A stretch of 64,000 nucleotides of DNA from Acidicapsa ligni (GTDB lineage Bacteria; Acidobacteriota; Terriglobia; Terriglobales; Acidobacteriaceae), in contig NZ_JAGSYG010000001.1 in NCBI RefSeq assembly GCF_025685655.1, positions 1,488,001 through 1,552,000 on the forward strand, given 5' to 3'. Positions within the stretch are counted from its first letter, which is position 1; the number at the start of each line of letters is the position of its first letter. Below the pieces are notes generated by a model, which was given only the letters and a program-made list of their open reading frames with translations, had not been told where the DNA came from and did not search any database. A program made the translations under genes and the position numbers. Positions 25,894 to 33,892 of this stretch are shown one piece after another.

Positions 25894-26313
25894 GTGCCGA
25901 AATCACTTGAGACAGTAACGCTGGAAGATGCAAAGCGTATGCTGGCCGCAGCCGAAGCAAAAGCCGTCGAACTGGGCATCGCTTACAACGTCGCTGTAGT
26001 AGACGCAGGAGGCCATCTTGTGGCCTTCCTGCGCCAGGATGGTGCATTGATTGGCAGCATTAACCTCGCTATCGACAAGGCAGTGACGGCGCGGATCTTC
26101 GACAAATCAACGGCATTTCTGGCAACGCTTGCTCAGTCAGGAAAGCCGCTTTTTGGCATACAGGAAAGCAATGCAGGTAAAGTTGTCATCTTCGGCGGTG
26201 GTATACCCATCACGATTGGCGGCAAAATCATCGGAGCCGTGGGCGCGAGTGCAGGCACAGTGGAACAGGACATTGAAGTAGCTGAAACCGCGATAGCAGC
26301 ATTGCTTGCTTAG
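25894..26313 (+). CDS. GlcG/HbpS-like protein (139 aa)
   Basis: Small alpha/beta protein of the GlcG/HbpS (DUF336) family: VTLEDAKRMLAAAEAKAVELGIAYNVAVVDAGGHLVAFLRQDGA, then the GIPITIGGKIIGAVGASAGTVEQDIEVAETAIAAL ending. Family members are octameric proteins that bind haem, cobalamin or small aldehyde-like ligands, or support glycolate and diol metabolism. The GTG at 25894 follows GGGAGG with proper spacing, so I prefer it to the longer frame. It lies 17 bp after the LytTR gene and so may be cotranscribed with it; the regulation of this gene by that regulator is an inference. Confidence 0.88.
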   Translation: MPKSLETVTLEDAKRMLAAAEAKAVELGIAYNVAVVDAGGHLVAFLRQDGALIGSINLAIDKAVTARIFDKSTAFLATLAQSGKPLFGIQESNAGKVVIFGGGIPITIGGKIIGAVGASAGTVEQDIEVAETAIAALLA

Positions 26314-26341
26314 CAGACCGAAGTCGAGACAATTCGAAGAA

Positions 26342-27211
26342 TCACTGCTCCTTGTCGAACAACTTCACGACAGCGGTCATGTTGAGATTTCCAAGATCTT
26401 CGGCAATTGCTTTTTGGAACACTCCATGCACTGCACTCGCAGTCGGCATGGACTCCTCTCCACCGCCAGCTTTCAGCGCGTAGCCAAGATCTTTTGTAAG
26501 CAGATTTATCGGGAAGCGGGTTTCAAAGTCGCCTGCCAGCATCGAGCCCGCATCCCTGGTTAAATGTGCACTCCACACCGTAGTGGCTGACACGGCGTCG
26601 AGGACTTTGCGTGGATCGGCGCCCTGTCGTTTCAACATGCCGATCAGTTCCGCCAGGGCGGCCAAGCCCACACCCATCAGCGTATTTGTGGCAAGCTTTG
26701 CGAGAGCACCGCAACCCACCGGCCCGGCATGCTGAATGCTGGAGCCCATGCTCTTGAGCAACGGTTTCGCGCTCTCAAGTGAGTCGCTGTCTCCTCCAAC
26801 CAGGAACACCAACTGCGCGCTCTGCGCCTGGGGAGTACTTCCCGATACCATCGCATCCAGCAGCGTCACGCCAGCCTTGCTTGTGGCCTCCGCCAGTTCA
26901 AGCACCCATGCAGGCGTCAGTGTGGAGCTTTCGATAGCGATAGCGCCTTTCTTCATTCCCGCCAAAGCGCCATCTATCGGGTCCAGCCAGACCTGCCGTG
27001 ATGCCTCGTCGTTGCTCACAATCGCTATGACGAAATCATTGCCTTCCGCTGCTTCGCGAGGAGTCTTCGCCGCTTTCGCTCCCGACGCAACCAAGCTCTC
27101 GGCTGCTTCGGGTCTGCGATTCCAAACCGTGAGATCATGGCCGGCCTTCAATAGATTAAAAGCCATGCGCGAACCCATCGCGCCCAGCCCGATAAATGCC
27201 ACTTTGCTCAT
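26342..27211 (-). CDS. 3-hydroxyisobutyrate dehydrogenase-family oxidoreductase (289 aa)
   Basis: NAD(P)-dependent beta-hydroxyacid dehydrogenase. It opens with the Rossmann motif VAFIGLGAMGSRMAFNLLKAGH, has the substrate-binding VSGSTPQAQ (~120) and the catalytic Lys in ALAKLATNTLMGVGLAALAE (~171). Such enzymes reduce small aldehyde acids (glyoxylate, succinic semialdehyde, tartronate semialdehyde) or oxidise the hydroxyacids. Start follows GAGGAAC. It lies downstream of the succinate-semialdehyde dehydrogenase-like gene, with a strong hairpin between them, so they may respond to the same aldehyde. Confidence 0.9.
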   Translation of the reverse strand: MSKVAFIGLGAMGSRMAFNLLKAGHDLTVWNRRPEAAESLVASGAKAAKTPREAAEGNDFVIAIVSNDEASRQVWLDPIDGALAGMKKGAIAIESSTLTPAWVLELAEATSKAGVTLLDAMVSGSTPQAQSAQLVFLVGGDSDSLESAKPLLKSMGSSIQHAGPVGCGALAKLATNTLMGVGLAALAELIGMLKRQGADPRKVLDAVSATTVWSAHLTRDAGSMLAGDFETRFPINLLTKDLGYALKAGGGEESMPTASAVHGVFQKAIAEDLGNLNMTAVVKLFDKEQ

Positions 27212-27225
27212 GTTGTTCCTCGCTT

Positions 27226-27248
27226 CGGCGTCCCTTGGAGGGACGCCG
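27226..27248 (-). terminator. hairpin between aldehyde dehydrogenase and HIBADH-like genes
   Basis: CGGCGTCCC and GGGACGCCG form a perfect 9-bp stem around a 5-base loop. It follows the aldehyde dehydrogenase stop by about 57 bp and precedes the dehydrogenase start. No T-run follows, so it may weaken rather than stop transcription. Confidence 0.5.
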
Positions 27249-27304
27249 ATCGCTATCTTCCATGCACGTTAGACTGCTTGATTATATCGGCTTGCGAATG
27301 ACAG

Positions 27305-28684
27305 CTAGCGATTCTCGATCCAGACCGTTTGCTCGTTCACAAAAGCATGCGCTCCGAAATGAGAAAGCTCTCTGCCGTAACCGCTGTTCTTGACGCCGCC
27401 AACCGGCACACGCGGGTCCGAGGAAGTAACGCCATTGATGAACACGCCGCCCGTGTACCAGTCGCGGGCAATCTTGCGCGCCCGATCGATGTCCTTGGTC
27501 CACACGTTGCCGCTCAATCCAAACTGGCTCGCATTTGCCGCCTTCACAGCCTCATCCAGATCTGCAACGCGAGTGATAGCCGCAACCGGGCCAAAGGTCT
27601 CTTCATCGAAAGCCGCCATGCCTTCCGTAACGCCACTCAGCACAGTAGCCGGATAGAAAGCACCCTTGCCCTCGATCGGCTTTCCCCCGAGCAGCAGGCG
27701 CGCGCCCTTGGCCACGCTCGCCTCTACTTGCTTATGTAACCCGTCGCGTAGATCGATGCGAGCCATCGGCCCCATCTGTACGGTTGGATCGAACGGATCG
27801 CCTGCGCGGAGTTTACTGGCTGCTTCAACAAACTGCCCTTCGAATTCGTCCGCGATCTTTCCCACTAGGATAAACCGTTTGGCTGCCAGGCAGACCTGGC
27901 CCGTGTTGTGGTAGCGTCCCCGGATGCCCGCCGCGACAGCCGCCGGAATATCCGCGTCTTCACAGACGATGAAGGCATCTGAGCCTCCCAGTTCCATCAC
28001 TGTTTTCTTGATGACCTTACCTGCTTCAGAGGCCACCGCCGAACCTGCTCGTACACTGCCCGTCACCGATGCTCCCTGCACACGAGGATCGTTGATCACG
28101 TTAACGACATCGTCTCGCTTGAGAATGAGGTTTTGAAATACTCCTTCAGGGAAACCAGCTTCGAGCATGACCCGCTCAAACTCCAGCGAACTCCTCTGTG
28201 TATTCGGTGAGTGCTTCGTCAACACAACATTGCCGGCCAGGATCGTTGGGATCGCCATGCGGGTCAACTGCCAGATTGGAAAGTTCCACGGCATGACAGC
28301 AAGGATCGCTCCCAGCGGAAGATAAGAAACATAGGCGTTCACCGCCCCTGTAGGAGCCGGAGCATCCGCCATAATTTGCGGCCCATGCTCTGCATACCAA
28401 TCTGCTTCCCATGCGCATTTCTCAACCTCTGCCTCGGCCTCAGAGAGTATCTTTCCCATCTCTGTCGAGATGACCTTTGCAAGCTGGGGTGTGTTCTTTC
28501 TCAGGCTTACAGCGAGCTGGGAGAGAAGCTGTGCACGCTCGAAAAAGCTGGTCTTGCGAAACGATTGGAACGTCTTGTCAGCCCGGGCGAGGATCGTCTC
28601 AGTCTTGGCCGCGTCATAAAAGGTGAAGTCTTCGATCGGCTCACCGGTGGAAGGATTGATCGTACTGAAGCCCGTTGCGCTCAT
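27305..28684 (-). CDS. NAD(P)-dependent aldehyde dehydrogenase, succinate-semialdehyde type (459 aa)
   Basis: Aldehyde dehydrogenase superfamily: VMPWNFPIWQL (~134), VMELGGSDAFIV with the catalytic Glu (~232), NTGQVCLAAKRF with the catalytic Cys (~266) and EETFGPVAAI (~363). The opening FSTINPSTGEPIEDFTFYD and the length of 459 residues fit the NAD-dependent succinate-semialdehyde dehydrogenase branch (Sad/GabD type), oxidising semialdehydes to acids in the cytoplasm. The exact substrate is an inference. The start follows AAGGAGC. It lies in a minus-strand set of aldehyde/alcohol enzymes. Confidence 0.92.
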   Translation of the reverse strand: MSATGFSTINPSTGEPIEDFTFYDAAKTETILARADKTFQSFRKTSFFERAQLLSQLAVSLRKNTPQLAKVISTEMGKILSEAEAEVEKCAWEADWYAEHGPQIMADAPAPTGAVNAYVSYLPLGAILAVMPWNFPIWQLTRMAIPTILAGNVVLTKHSPNTQRSSLEFERVMLEAGFPEGVFQNLILKRDDVVNVINDPRVQGASVTGSVRAGSAVASEAGKVIKKTVMELGGSDAFIVCEDADIPAAVAAGIRGRYHNTGQVCLAAKRFILVGKIADEFEGQFVEAASKLRAGDPFDPTVQMGPMARIDLRDGLHKQVEASVAKGARLLLGGKPIEGKGAFYPATVLSGVTEGMAAFDEETFGPVAAITRVADLDEAVKAANASQFGLSGNVWTKDIDRARKIARDWYTGGVFINGVTSSDPRVPVGGVKNSGYGRELSHFGAHAFVNEQTVWIENR

Positions 28685-28711
28685 TCTTTGCTCCTTATTT
28701 TGAGGAATGGA

Positions 28712-28742
28712 TCAGGCTCGAAAGATATGCTTTCGAGCCTGA
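28712..28742 (-). terminator. perfect 13-bp hairpin between hydrolase and aldehyde dehydrogenase genes
   Basis: TCAGGCTCGAAAG and CTTTCGAGCCTGA pair perfectly around the loop ATATG. It lies downstream of the hydrolase stop (28829) and 28 bp upstream of the aldehyde dehydrogenase start. It is either the hydrolase terminator or a regulatory structure in the dehydrogenase leader; no T-run follows. Confidence 0.6.
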
Positions 28743-28828
28743 TGACTGGCTGATATTTTGGTCCCAATGTCAACAGATTGCGGACCGCGCATCGCGAACC
28801 CCCAACCACGGACCATGAAGGAATATGG

Positions 28829-29605
28829 TTACGGTTTGAGGGAATGATTGGCCGCCTCAGTGATGACGTCGGCAACCTTCTCCGGCTCTTGCAACATGGC
28901 GACGTGGCAGGTTTCCAGGGGCACTGCTTTACCTCCCGATTTCTTCGCGCCCGCCTCTTCCATCGCAGCAGTCAGCGTCTGATCCTTCAACGAGATCACA
29001 TGCCAGGAAGGCTTGTTCTTCCAGCCTGCATGAGTCACCTTCTCATCGAACATCGGACCGTTTGTCTGCCCTTGCACAGCAGCGATGACGCGGCGTTCTG
29101 CCATCGGAAGTCCTTCCGCGAAGAAGTTGAGCACTCCCTCTTCAGAAAGCCTTGCGAAGTGCTGTGAGTCTACTGTGATCGACTTCTGTCCAGATGTGAA
29201 TCCAAACGGATTGCTGTTGTCGTTGGCAGACTGGCCCACGTCAGGAGTGTAGGCTGCAACGTAAACCAGCCCTGCGACTTTGGCATCGTCGCCAACTTCG
29301 GTGATGACCGTTCCACCCCACGAATGACCCACCAGGATCACAGGTCCATCCTGCAGCGCAATGATCCGTCGAGTTGCATCGACATCGTCCTTCAGAGACG
29401 TCAATGGGTTTTGTACAGCCACCACATGAAAGCCACGAGCCTCAAGGATAGGAATGACCTTCGACCAGCTTGAACCATCTGCAAATGCACCGTGCACAAG
29501 AACGATGTTCTTCACGGGTTGATGTTGCGCTTGAGCCTGGGCACCGCCGGAAAGGGCGGTCGCGATTCCTATACTGCCTGCGATAAGGGTTTCAGCTAAC
29601 TTCAT
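28829..29605 (-). CDS. secreted alpha/beta hydrolase (258 aa)
   Basis: A signal peptide (MKLAETLIAGSIGIATALSGGAQAQAQ) precedes an alpha/beta-hydrolase core. The oxyanion region reads IVLVHGAFADGSSWSKVIP, and the nucleophile elbow is GHSWGG near residue 103, with the active Ser. The acid and His are presumably near LKDQTL and ETCHVAML toward the C-terminus. It resembles the salicylate-esterase/hydroxynitrile-lyase-like group of about 230 residues, plus a signal sequence. The ATG at 29605 was chosen for its AGGAGAC site; a longer frame to 29656 adds a polar tail that would spoil the signal. Probably periplasmic; substrate unknown. Confidence 0.87.
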   Translation of the reverse strand: MKLAETLIAGSIGIATALSGGAQAQAQHQPVKNIVLVHGAFADGSSWSKVIPILEARGFHVVAVQNPLTSLKDDVDATRRIIALQDGPVILVGHSWGGTVITEVGDDAKVAGLVYVAAYTPDVGQSANDNSNPFGFTSGQKSITVDSQHFARLSEEGVLNFFAEGLPMAERRVIAAVQGQTNGPMFDEKVTHAGWKNKPSWHVISLKDQTLTAAMEEAGAKKSGGKAVPLETCHVAMLQEPEKVADVITEAANHSLKP

Positions 29606-29751
29606 CGGTTGTGTCTCCTGCTTGAATTGGGATGTGCTTACCTGGTTGTTTTCCATAAAAACCTCTCCGTAACCGCCCTGTCCGGCTGTGGTGCTAGTTG
29701 GTGTGTACGGCTTGCCGGTAGATGAAATGAGCGTCTGTGTATCCGAACTCG

Positions 29752-30873
29752 TTAGGCTGCGCTGGCAGGCTTCTGAGCGGTGTTCGCGTCCGTGTCCGGG
29801 GCTGCGTCTGCGTCGACGTCGAAGACAATCACGGCGCGGCCGATAATCTCTCCAGCGCGCAGTATCTCGAGATTCTCGTTAACGTCCTGGAACCGGATCT
29901 TCTTGATCGAATGCTGAATCTTTCCTTGCTGCGCAAGCGCCAGCACTTCCTGAAGATCTGCGTAGTTCGCCCAGAACGATCCGTGATATGTAAGCTCACC
30001 TGCCGTGAACGGAAAGAGTGGAATATCGATCCTGGTGCCGACCAGTCCAACCGATACGAATGCACCCGCGGTTGCGAGCAGACCTATTCCCGTTTGAATA
30101 GTTTCCGCAGCTCCTACACAATCGATAGCAGCATCGATCTTCCGTTTGCCCGTGAGCTTGAATAACTCATCGTGGAGATCGGCGAGAGACTTGCCGCGAG
30201 TGTTAATCGTGAAGTCTGCTCCACGCTCTTTGGCGATAGCGAGCTTCTCGTCGTTACGCGCAAAGACCACGACGGTAGCTCCGGCCGATAGCAGCTTGGC
30301 GTATTGCACGGCGTAACTACCAAGGCCGCTTGCGCCGAATACCGCCATCACACGATCCGGGCCGAGAACACCCGCAGCCCGCAGCTTCTTGATCGCACGG
30401 TAAGGCGTAACGCCTGCATCCGTGAGCGGCGCAAGCTCTTCCCACTTCAACCTGTGCTGAATCTTGATGAGCTGCCTGTATGGCACAGGAACATACTCAG
30501 CGTATCCGCCCGGAGGTCCAAACCCTGGCCAGCTACCATGCTCGCAGAGTTGCTCATTCCCAAGCCTGCACTGGCGGCAGATACTATCGCCCCATCCGGC
30601 CGCAACGACCACCTGGTCGCCAATAGCAAGCTGCGTACTCTCCGGTACGCGATCTCCGATTGCAGAGATCAAGCCGGCGATCTCATGGCCTGGTGTGATC
30701 GGAAACTTGGTCTGGAGAGCCTCGGCGAAGTAGCCGTCAATAAGTTGAACATCGGAACGGCACATCCCAGCTCCGCCGACTCTTACAAGTACCTGGTCGG
30801 CAAGGATCTCCGGGACCTTTATGTCTTCTATCACCAGCGGTTGCTTATAGCCATGCATTCGAGCTGCGAGCAT
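29752..30873 (-). CDS. zinc-dependent alcohol dehydrogenase (373 aa)
   Basis: Medium-chain dehydrogenase. Catalytic-zinc residues: Cys in GMCRSDVQ and the His in PGHEIAG. The structural-zinc loop reads GDSICRQCRLGNEQLC, with three Cys and an Asp in the first position, a known variant of thermophilic alcohol dehydrogenases. The NAD(P) motif is GASGLGSYAVQYAK (~176). It oxidises alcohols or reduces aldehydes in the cytoplasm. It ends with a long Ala/Asp tail (DVDADAAPDTDANTAQKPASAA) not usual in the family. The neighbouring 52-residue frame overlaps its start by about 29 bp. It fits the aldehyde theme of this stretch. Confidence 0.92.
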   Translation of the reverse strand: MLAARMHGYKQPLVIEDIKVPEILADQVLVRVGGAGMCRSDVQLIDGYFAEALQTKFPITPGHEIAGLISAIGDRVPESTQLAIGDQVVVAAGWGDSICRQCRLGNEQLCEHGSWPGFGPPGGYAEYVPVPYRQLIKIQHRLKWEELAPLTDAGVTPYRAIKKLRAAGVLGPDRVMAVFGASGLGSYAVQYAKLLSAGATVVVFARNDEKLAIAKERGADFTINTRGKSLADLHDELFKLTGKRKIDAAIDCVGAAETIQTGIGLLATAGAFVSVGLVGTRIDIPLFPFTAGELTYHGSFWANYADLQEVLALAQQGKIQHSIKKIRFQDVNENLEILRAGEIIGRAVIVFDVDADAAPDTDANTAQKPASAA

Positions 30874-31003
30874 TTCCCTTACTCCTTTTCAAATTTGGAT
30901 AGGACGGTTGAAAGTTTGATCGCGGCGACTGAGGTTTACCTATGTCTAATAGGGCGACGACGACCAGAATGCTCATGACAAAAAATGGATCGGCGATGCT
31001 CAT
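30845..31003 (-). CDS. possible small membrane peptide downstream of cydB (52 aa)
   Basis: Begins ATG after GAGGAGATTTC and encodes MSIADPFFVMSILVVVALLDIGKPQ, with one hydrophobic segment, then a polar tail that overlaps the alcohol dehydrogenase start. Small single-helix subunits (CydX/CydS types) are often encoded after cydB, but this peptide does not match either consensus, and 168 bp separate it from cydB. The ribosome binding site is the main support; the tail may be non-coding in nature. Confidence 0.35.
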   Translation of the reverse strand: MSIADPFFVMSILVVVALLDIGKPQSPRSNFQPSYPNLKRSKGNARSSNAWL

Positions 31004-31171
31004 CGTTTGAAATCTCCTCAACGGGATTTAGAACGCACATCAGAGCTTCGTTCGTATGAACGAAAATAACTCCGCAGCAATGCGCTGCGAACAGTCCTGC
31101 GCCGAGGCGAGGAGAATTCGCGACGAGACGTGCGGCGTTCACTCGTCCTCGTTGGTGTGTTATTCGACCTG

Positions 31172-32212
31172 TCACGGCTGCACCTTTGACGACGAGGCCG
31201 CGGCCTTATTCCTTCGCTGATCTTTGAAGACATAGAGAAGAATTCCGAGAGAAGGGAAGAGCACAATGGCTCCGGCAACACAGGCCAGGACGATGTCATG
31301 AACAACCGTCGCGGACAGCATGCTATTGAAAATCGTTCTCTGCGGACGAGCAATATAGGGATACTGCGCGACAGCCCACACAACAACGATGGAGCCTGCA
31401 TGAACGGCAGCCATGATGCGAGATAGTTGAAAACAGCCTTTGTACAGCGCAACAAAGCTCACCGCAATAGCGAGCCAAGCTATGATCGCGAAACAGATTG
31501 CCACGCTGTTGCGCGTGAAGCCTTCTCGCAGGCCGGTAGCATACTCGGCGCTGAGAGCGAAGGTGATTACCGTCAGGACGATACCCGCCACACCTGCTCC
31601 AACAGTGCGATTGCGGAACGTTCGGCGAAGCTCATCGGTGGCTGCCTCAGCGGTTAGATACGAAGCCGCGAGGAAAGCAAACAATGCGACAGTAAGCAAG
31701 CCCATCGATACGGAGAACGGGTTTAGCCAATTGAAAAGATACCCATTGATGCTCACATCCTCCGAGACAAGAACCCGGTTATCCGAGAGTGAACCGATAA
31801 GGATTCCCATGAAAAACGGCGTGAAACTGCTCGATATGGAGAACACGTAAGCGCATGCCTTCCGCATCTCCGAGTCGATAGTCGAATACGCTCGAAAGAC
31901 AAACGATGAACCTCGCAAAACAATCCCCACAAGCATGAGAAGGATTGGTACATGAAGAGCGATCATGACCGCTCCGAAGGCAGGCGGAAACCCGGCAAAC
32001 AACAGCACCAGTATCAGGATGAGCCAGACATGATTCGCCTCCCAGATGGGTTGAATAGCGTTCGCGATAAGCTCCTTTTGCGCGTCTTTGCTTGGACCGC
32101 TGCTAAGCAGATCCCAGAACCCCGCTCCGTAGTCTGCCCCAGCGAGCAGGACATACAGTAGGAGTGCGGCAGCCATGATGCAGGCGAGCACAGATGCAAT
32201 GTTCACAGGCAC
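31172..32212 (-). CDS. cydB: cytochrome bd ubiquinol oxidase subunit II (346 aa)
   Basis: Integral membrane protein with about eight or nine helices. Typical opening: VLLAGADYGAGFWDLL, then EANHVWLILILVLLFAGFPPAFGAV, GSSFVFRAYSTIDSE and FTRNSVAICFAI. It pairs with CydA to form the bd-type quinol oxidase, which reduces oxygen to water with high affinity and tolerates cyanide, nitric oxide and peroxide. It starts three bases after the cydA stop. The length is close to E. coli CydB (379), slightly shorter, as in the cyanide-insensitive branch. Confidence 0.93.
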   Translation of the reverse strand: MPVNIASVLACIMAAALLLYVLLAGADYGAGFWDLLSSGPSKDAQKELIANAIQPIWEANHVWLILILVLLFAGFPPAFGAVMIALHVPILLMLVGIVLRGSSFVFRAYSTIDSEMRKACAYVFSISSSFTPFFMGILIGSLSDNRVLVSEDVSINGYLFNWLNPFSVSMGLLTVALFAFLAASYLTAEAATDELRRTFRNRTVGAGVAGIVLTVITFALSAEYATGLREGFTRNSVAICFAIIAWLAIAVSFVALYKGCFQLSRIMAAVHAGSIVVVWAVAQYPYIARPQRTIFNSMLSATVVHDIVLACVAGAIVLFPSLGILLYVFKDQRRNKAAASSSKVQP

Positions 32213-32215
32213 TCC

Positions 32216-33532
32216 TTAAACGGCATCTGCATCTCGATTCCTCGGATCAGCAATCACATGCGCAGCAAGCAGCCACAGCACGATGCATCCAAGAACAAAA
32301 TAGAGAAGAGATACCAGCAGAAACGGTAGCTGCAGATCAGGGAATTCAGTCACAGCGTCCTTCGTCCTCAGGACGCCAACAATGATCCACGGTTGACGTC
32401 CCAGTTCGGTGACGACCCATCCCGCCTCAAGCGCAACAAACCCGAGCGGAGCACAAAGGACCAGCAGCTTGAGCAGTAGAGGATGATCGCCGATTTGCTT
32501 TCGTTTCCAGGCGAACCATCCCCACAGCAGTGCAACGCAGGACAGCATGCTTCCCAGCCCCACCATGACCTGGAACGAAATGTGCACCGCTGTAACAAAG
32601 GGCCAATCCGCTTCAGGGAAATCATTAAGGCCCTTCACCGTTGCGTTGGGATCGTGAAAGGCAAGCAGACTAAGGCCGTGAGGAATCTCGATTGCATGCT
32701 TCGTCTCTCGCAGCTTCGTATCCGGCAAGCCTCCGATGCGTAACGGCGCTCCAACCTCCGTCTTGAACTGCCCCTCAAGGCTGGCAAGCTTCACCGGCTG
32801 TGTCTTGGCGACCATGCGTGCAATCGCATCGCCGCTCACACCCTGGGCCAGCACTGCGATACTGCCTACCGTGAGCGCAATGCCGATCGCCACTTCGTCG
32901 AATCGGTTTCGACCACGTCGCAGCATAAGCAGGCTGTGCACGCCGGCAGTTGCAAAGCCCACTGCACAAAAAGCAGCCAGCACCATGTGCGCTGCTTCGG
33001 GAAGCGCAGCAGGATTGAACATGGCCTCAAAAGGGCGAATGTTGGTGAACTCGCCGTTGACAAGATCGAAGCCCGCCGGGGTATTCATCCACGCGTTGAC
33101 GAAGGTGACAAAGATCGCAGATGTGACTCCACTCACCGCGACCATCACACCGGATAGCAAGTGAAGAAACTCCGGCACTCTTTCCCATCCGAAGAGATAA
33201 ATCCCGAGAAAGATTGCCTCCGTGAAAAACGCAAATCCTTCGAGCGAAAATGGCATGCCGATCACCGACCCGGCCTTCTCCATAAAACGCGGCCAGAGCA
33301 ACCCAAGTTCAAAAGACAACACCGTGCCGGATACCGCGCCAATCGCAAACAAAATAGCTGCTCCCTTGGCCCAACGCTTGGCGAGCACTTGATACACAGG
33401 CTCCCGTGTTCTAAGCCATCGCCACTCGGCAATCGTCATCATGAGCGGAAATGAAACGCCGATCGCCGCAAAGATGATGTGAAAGGCAAGGGATATTCCC
33501 ATCTGGGAGCGTGCTGACAATAAATGGCTCAT
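32216..33532 (-). CDS. cydA: cytochrome bd ubiquinol oxidase subunit I, short Q-loop type (438 aa)
   Basis: Haem-bearing catalytic subunit. It starts SARSQMGISLAFHIIFAAIGVSFPLMM, whose His is the haem b595 ligand region, contains the GRQPWIIVGVLRT signature (~373) and MVGLGSMLS (~313). At 438 residues it is shorter than E. coli CydA (522), which means a short quinol-binding Q-loop, as in the CioA-like branch. It works in the inner membrane as terminal oxidase at low oxygen. The ATG overlaps the stop of an unusual upstream open frame (ATGA), described separately. Operon cydAB. Confidence 0.94.
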   Translation of the reverse strand: MSHLLSARSQMGISLAFHIIFAAIGVSFPLMMTIAEWRWLRTREPVYQVLAKRWAKGAAILFAIGAVSGTVLSFELGLLWPRFMEKAGSVIGMPFSLEGFAFFTEAIFLGIYLFGWERVPEFLHLLSGVMVAVSGVTSAIFVTFVNAWMNTPAGFDLVNGEFTNIRPFEAMFNPAALPEAAHMVLAAFCAVGFATAGVHSLLMLRRGRNRFDEVAIGIALTVGSIAVLAQGVSGDAIARMVAKTQPVKLASLEGQFKTEVGAPLRIGGLPDTKLRETKHAIEIPHGLSLLAFHDPNATVKGLNDFPEADWPFVTAVHISFQVMVGLGSMLSCVALLWGWFAWKRKQIGDHPLLLKLLVLCAPLGFVALEAGWVVTELGRQPWIIVGVLRTKDAVTEFPDLQLPFLLVSLLYFVLGCIVLWLLAAHVIADPRNRDADAV

Positions 33533-33765
33533 GACTCACCTGCATTCTGAGATACGGATGACGTACACACTTCCCGTCCCTTTAATCTCGAACGGCACGT
33601 ATCGATGGGAAAGCGTTTGACTCGACGCTGCAGTTCTCCATTGCCGAGCGCTGATAATTGCCCAGCAATGACATCTTCATCAGAATGGCGGCGAATCTCT
33701 ATTCCATCTTTCGTGAACAGCAGAATGCTAATGATTCCGCACTGTTCAGCGATGGATCGACAAGA
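33529..33765 (-). pseudogene. start-less open frame overlapping cydA start
   Basis: A minus-strand frame of 78 codons ends in a TGA that overlaps the cydA ATG (ATGA), exactly the coupling seen at several true gene pairs in this window. Its translation (…ISILLFTKDGIEIRRHSDED…, …LSALGNGELQRRVKRFPID…) is protein-like. There is no ATG, GTG or TTG near the 5' end, and an in-frame TGA precedes it; a neighbouring frame (with ATGs near 33840) would join it only by a frameshift. Either a decayed gene, a gene with an unusual start, or chance. Confidence 0.3.
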
Positions 33766-33892
33766 TCAACATCCGCACTCCATACCATGCGAACTGCGCG
33801 CCCACGTAAGTCCGCAGGAACGCTATGATCCGCAACATGCCATGCATGTTTTGGACAGGACCACAGAAGGATGCACTGATACTAAATGTCAG
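33533..33892 (-). other. 360-bp region between FUSC and cydA genes
   Basis: Besides the start-less frame at 33529-33765, the region carries a small ATG-started minus-strand frame of about 34 codons (MHGMLRIIAFLRTYVGAQF…, beginning near 33850). No hairpin terminator of the FUSC gene was seen. Confidence 0.3.

Noticed and set aside
30936-31175. 79-codon GTG-started frame overlapping the cydB stop
   Set aside because: The overlap looks like coupling, but the sequence lacks hydrophobic or domain features, and a competing frame with a better ribosome binding site lies inside it.
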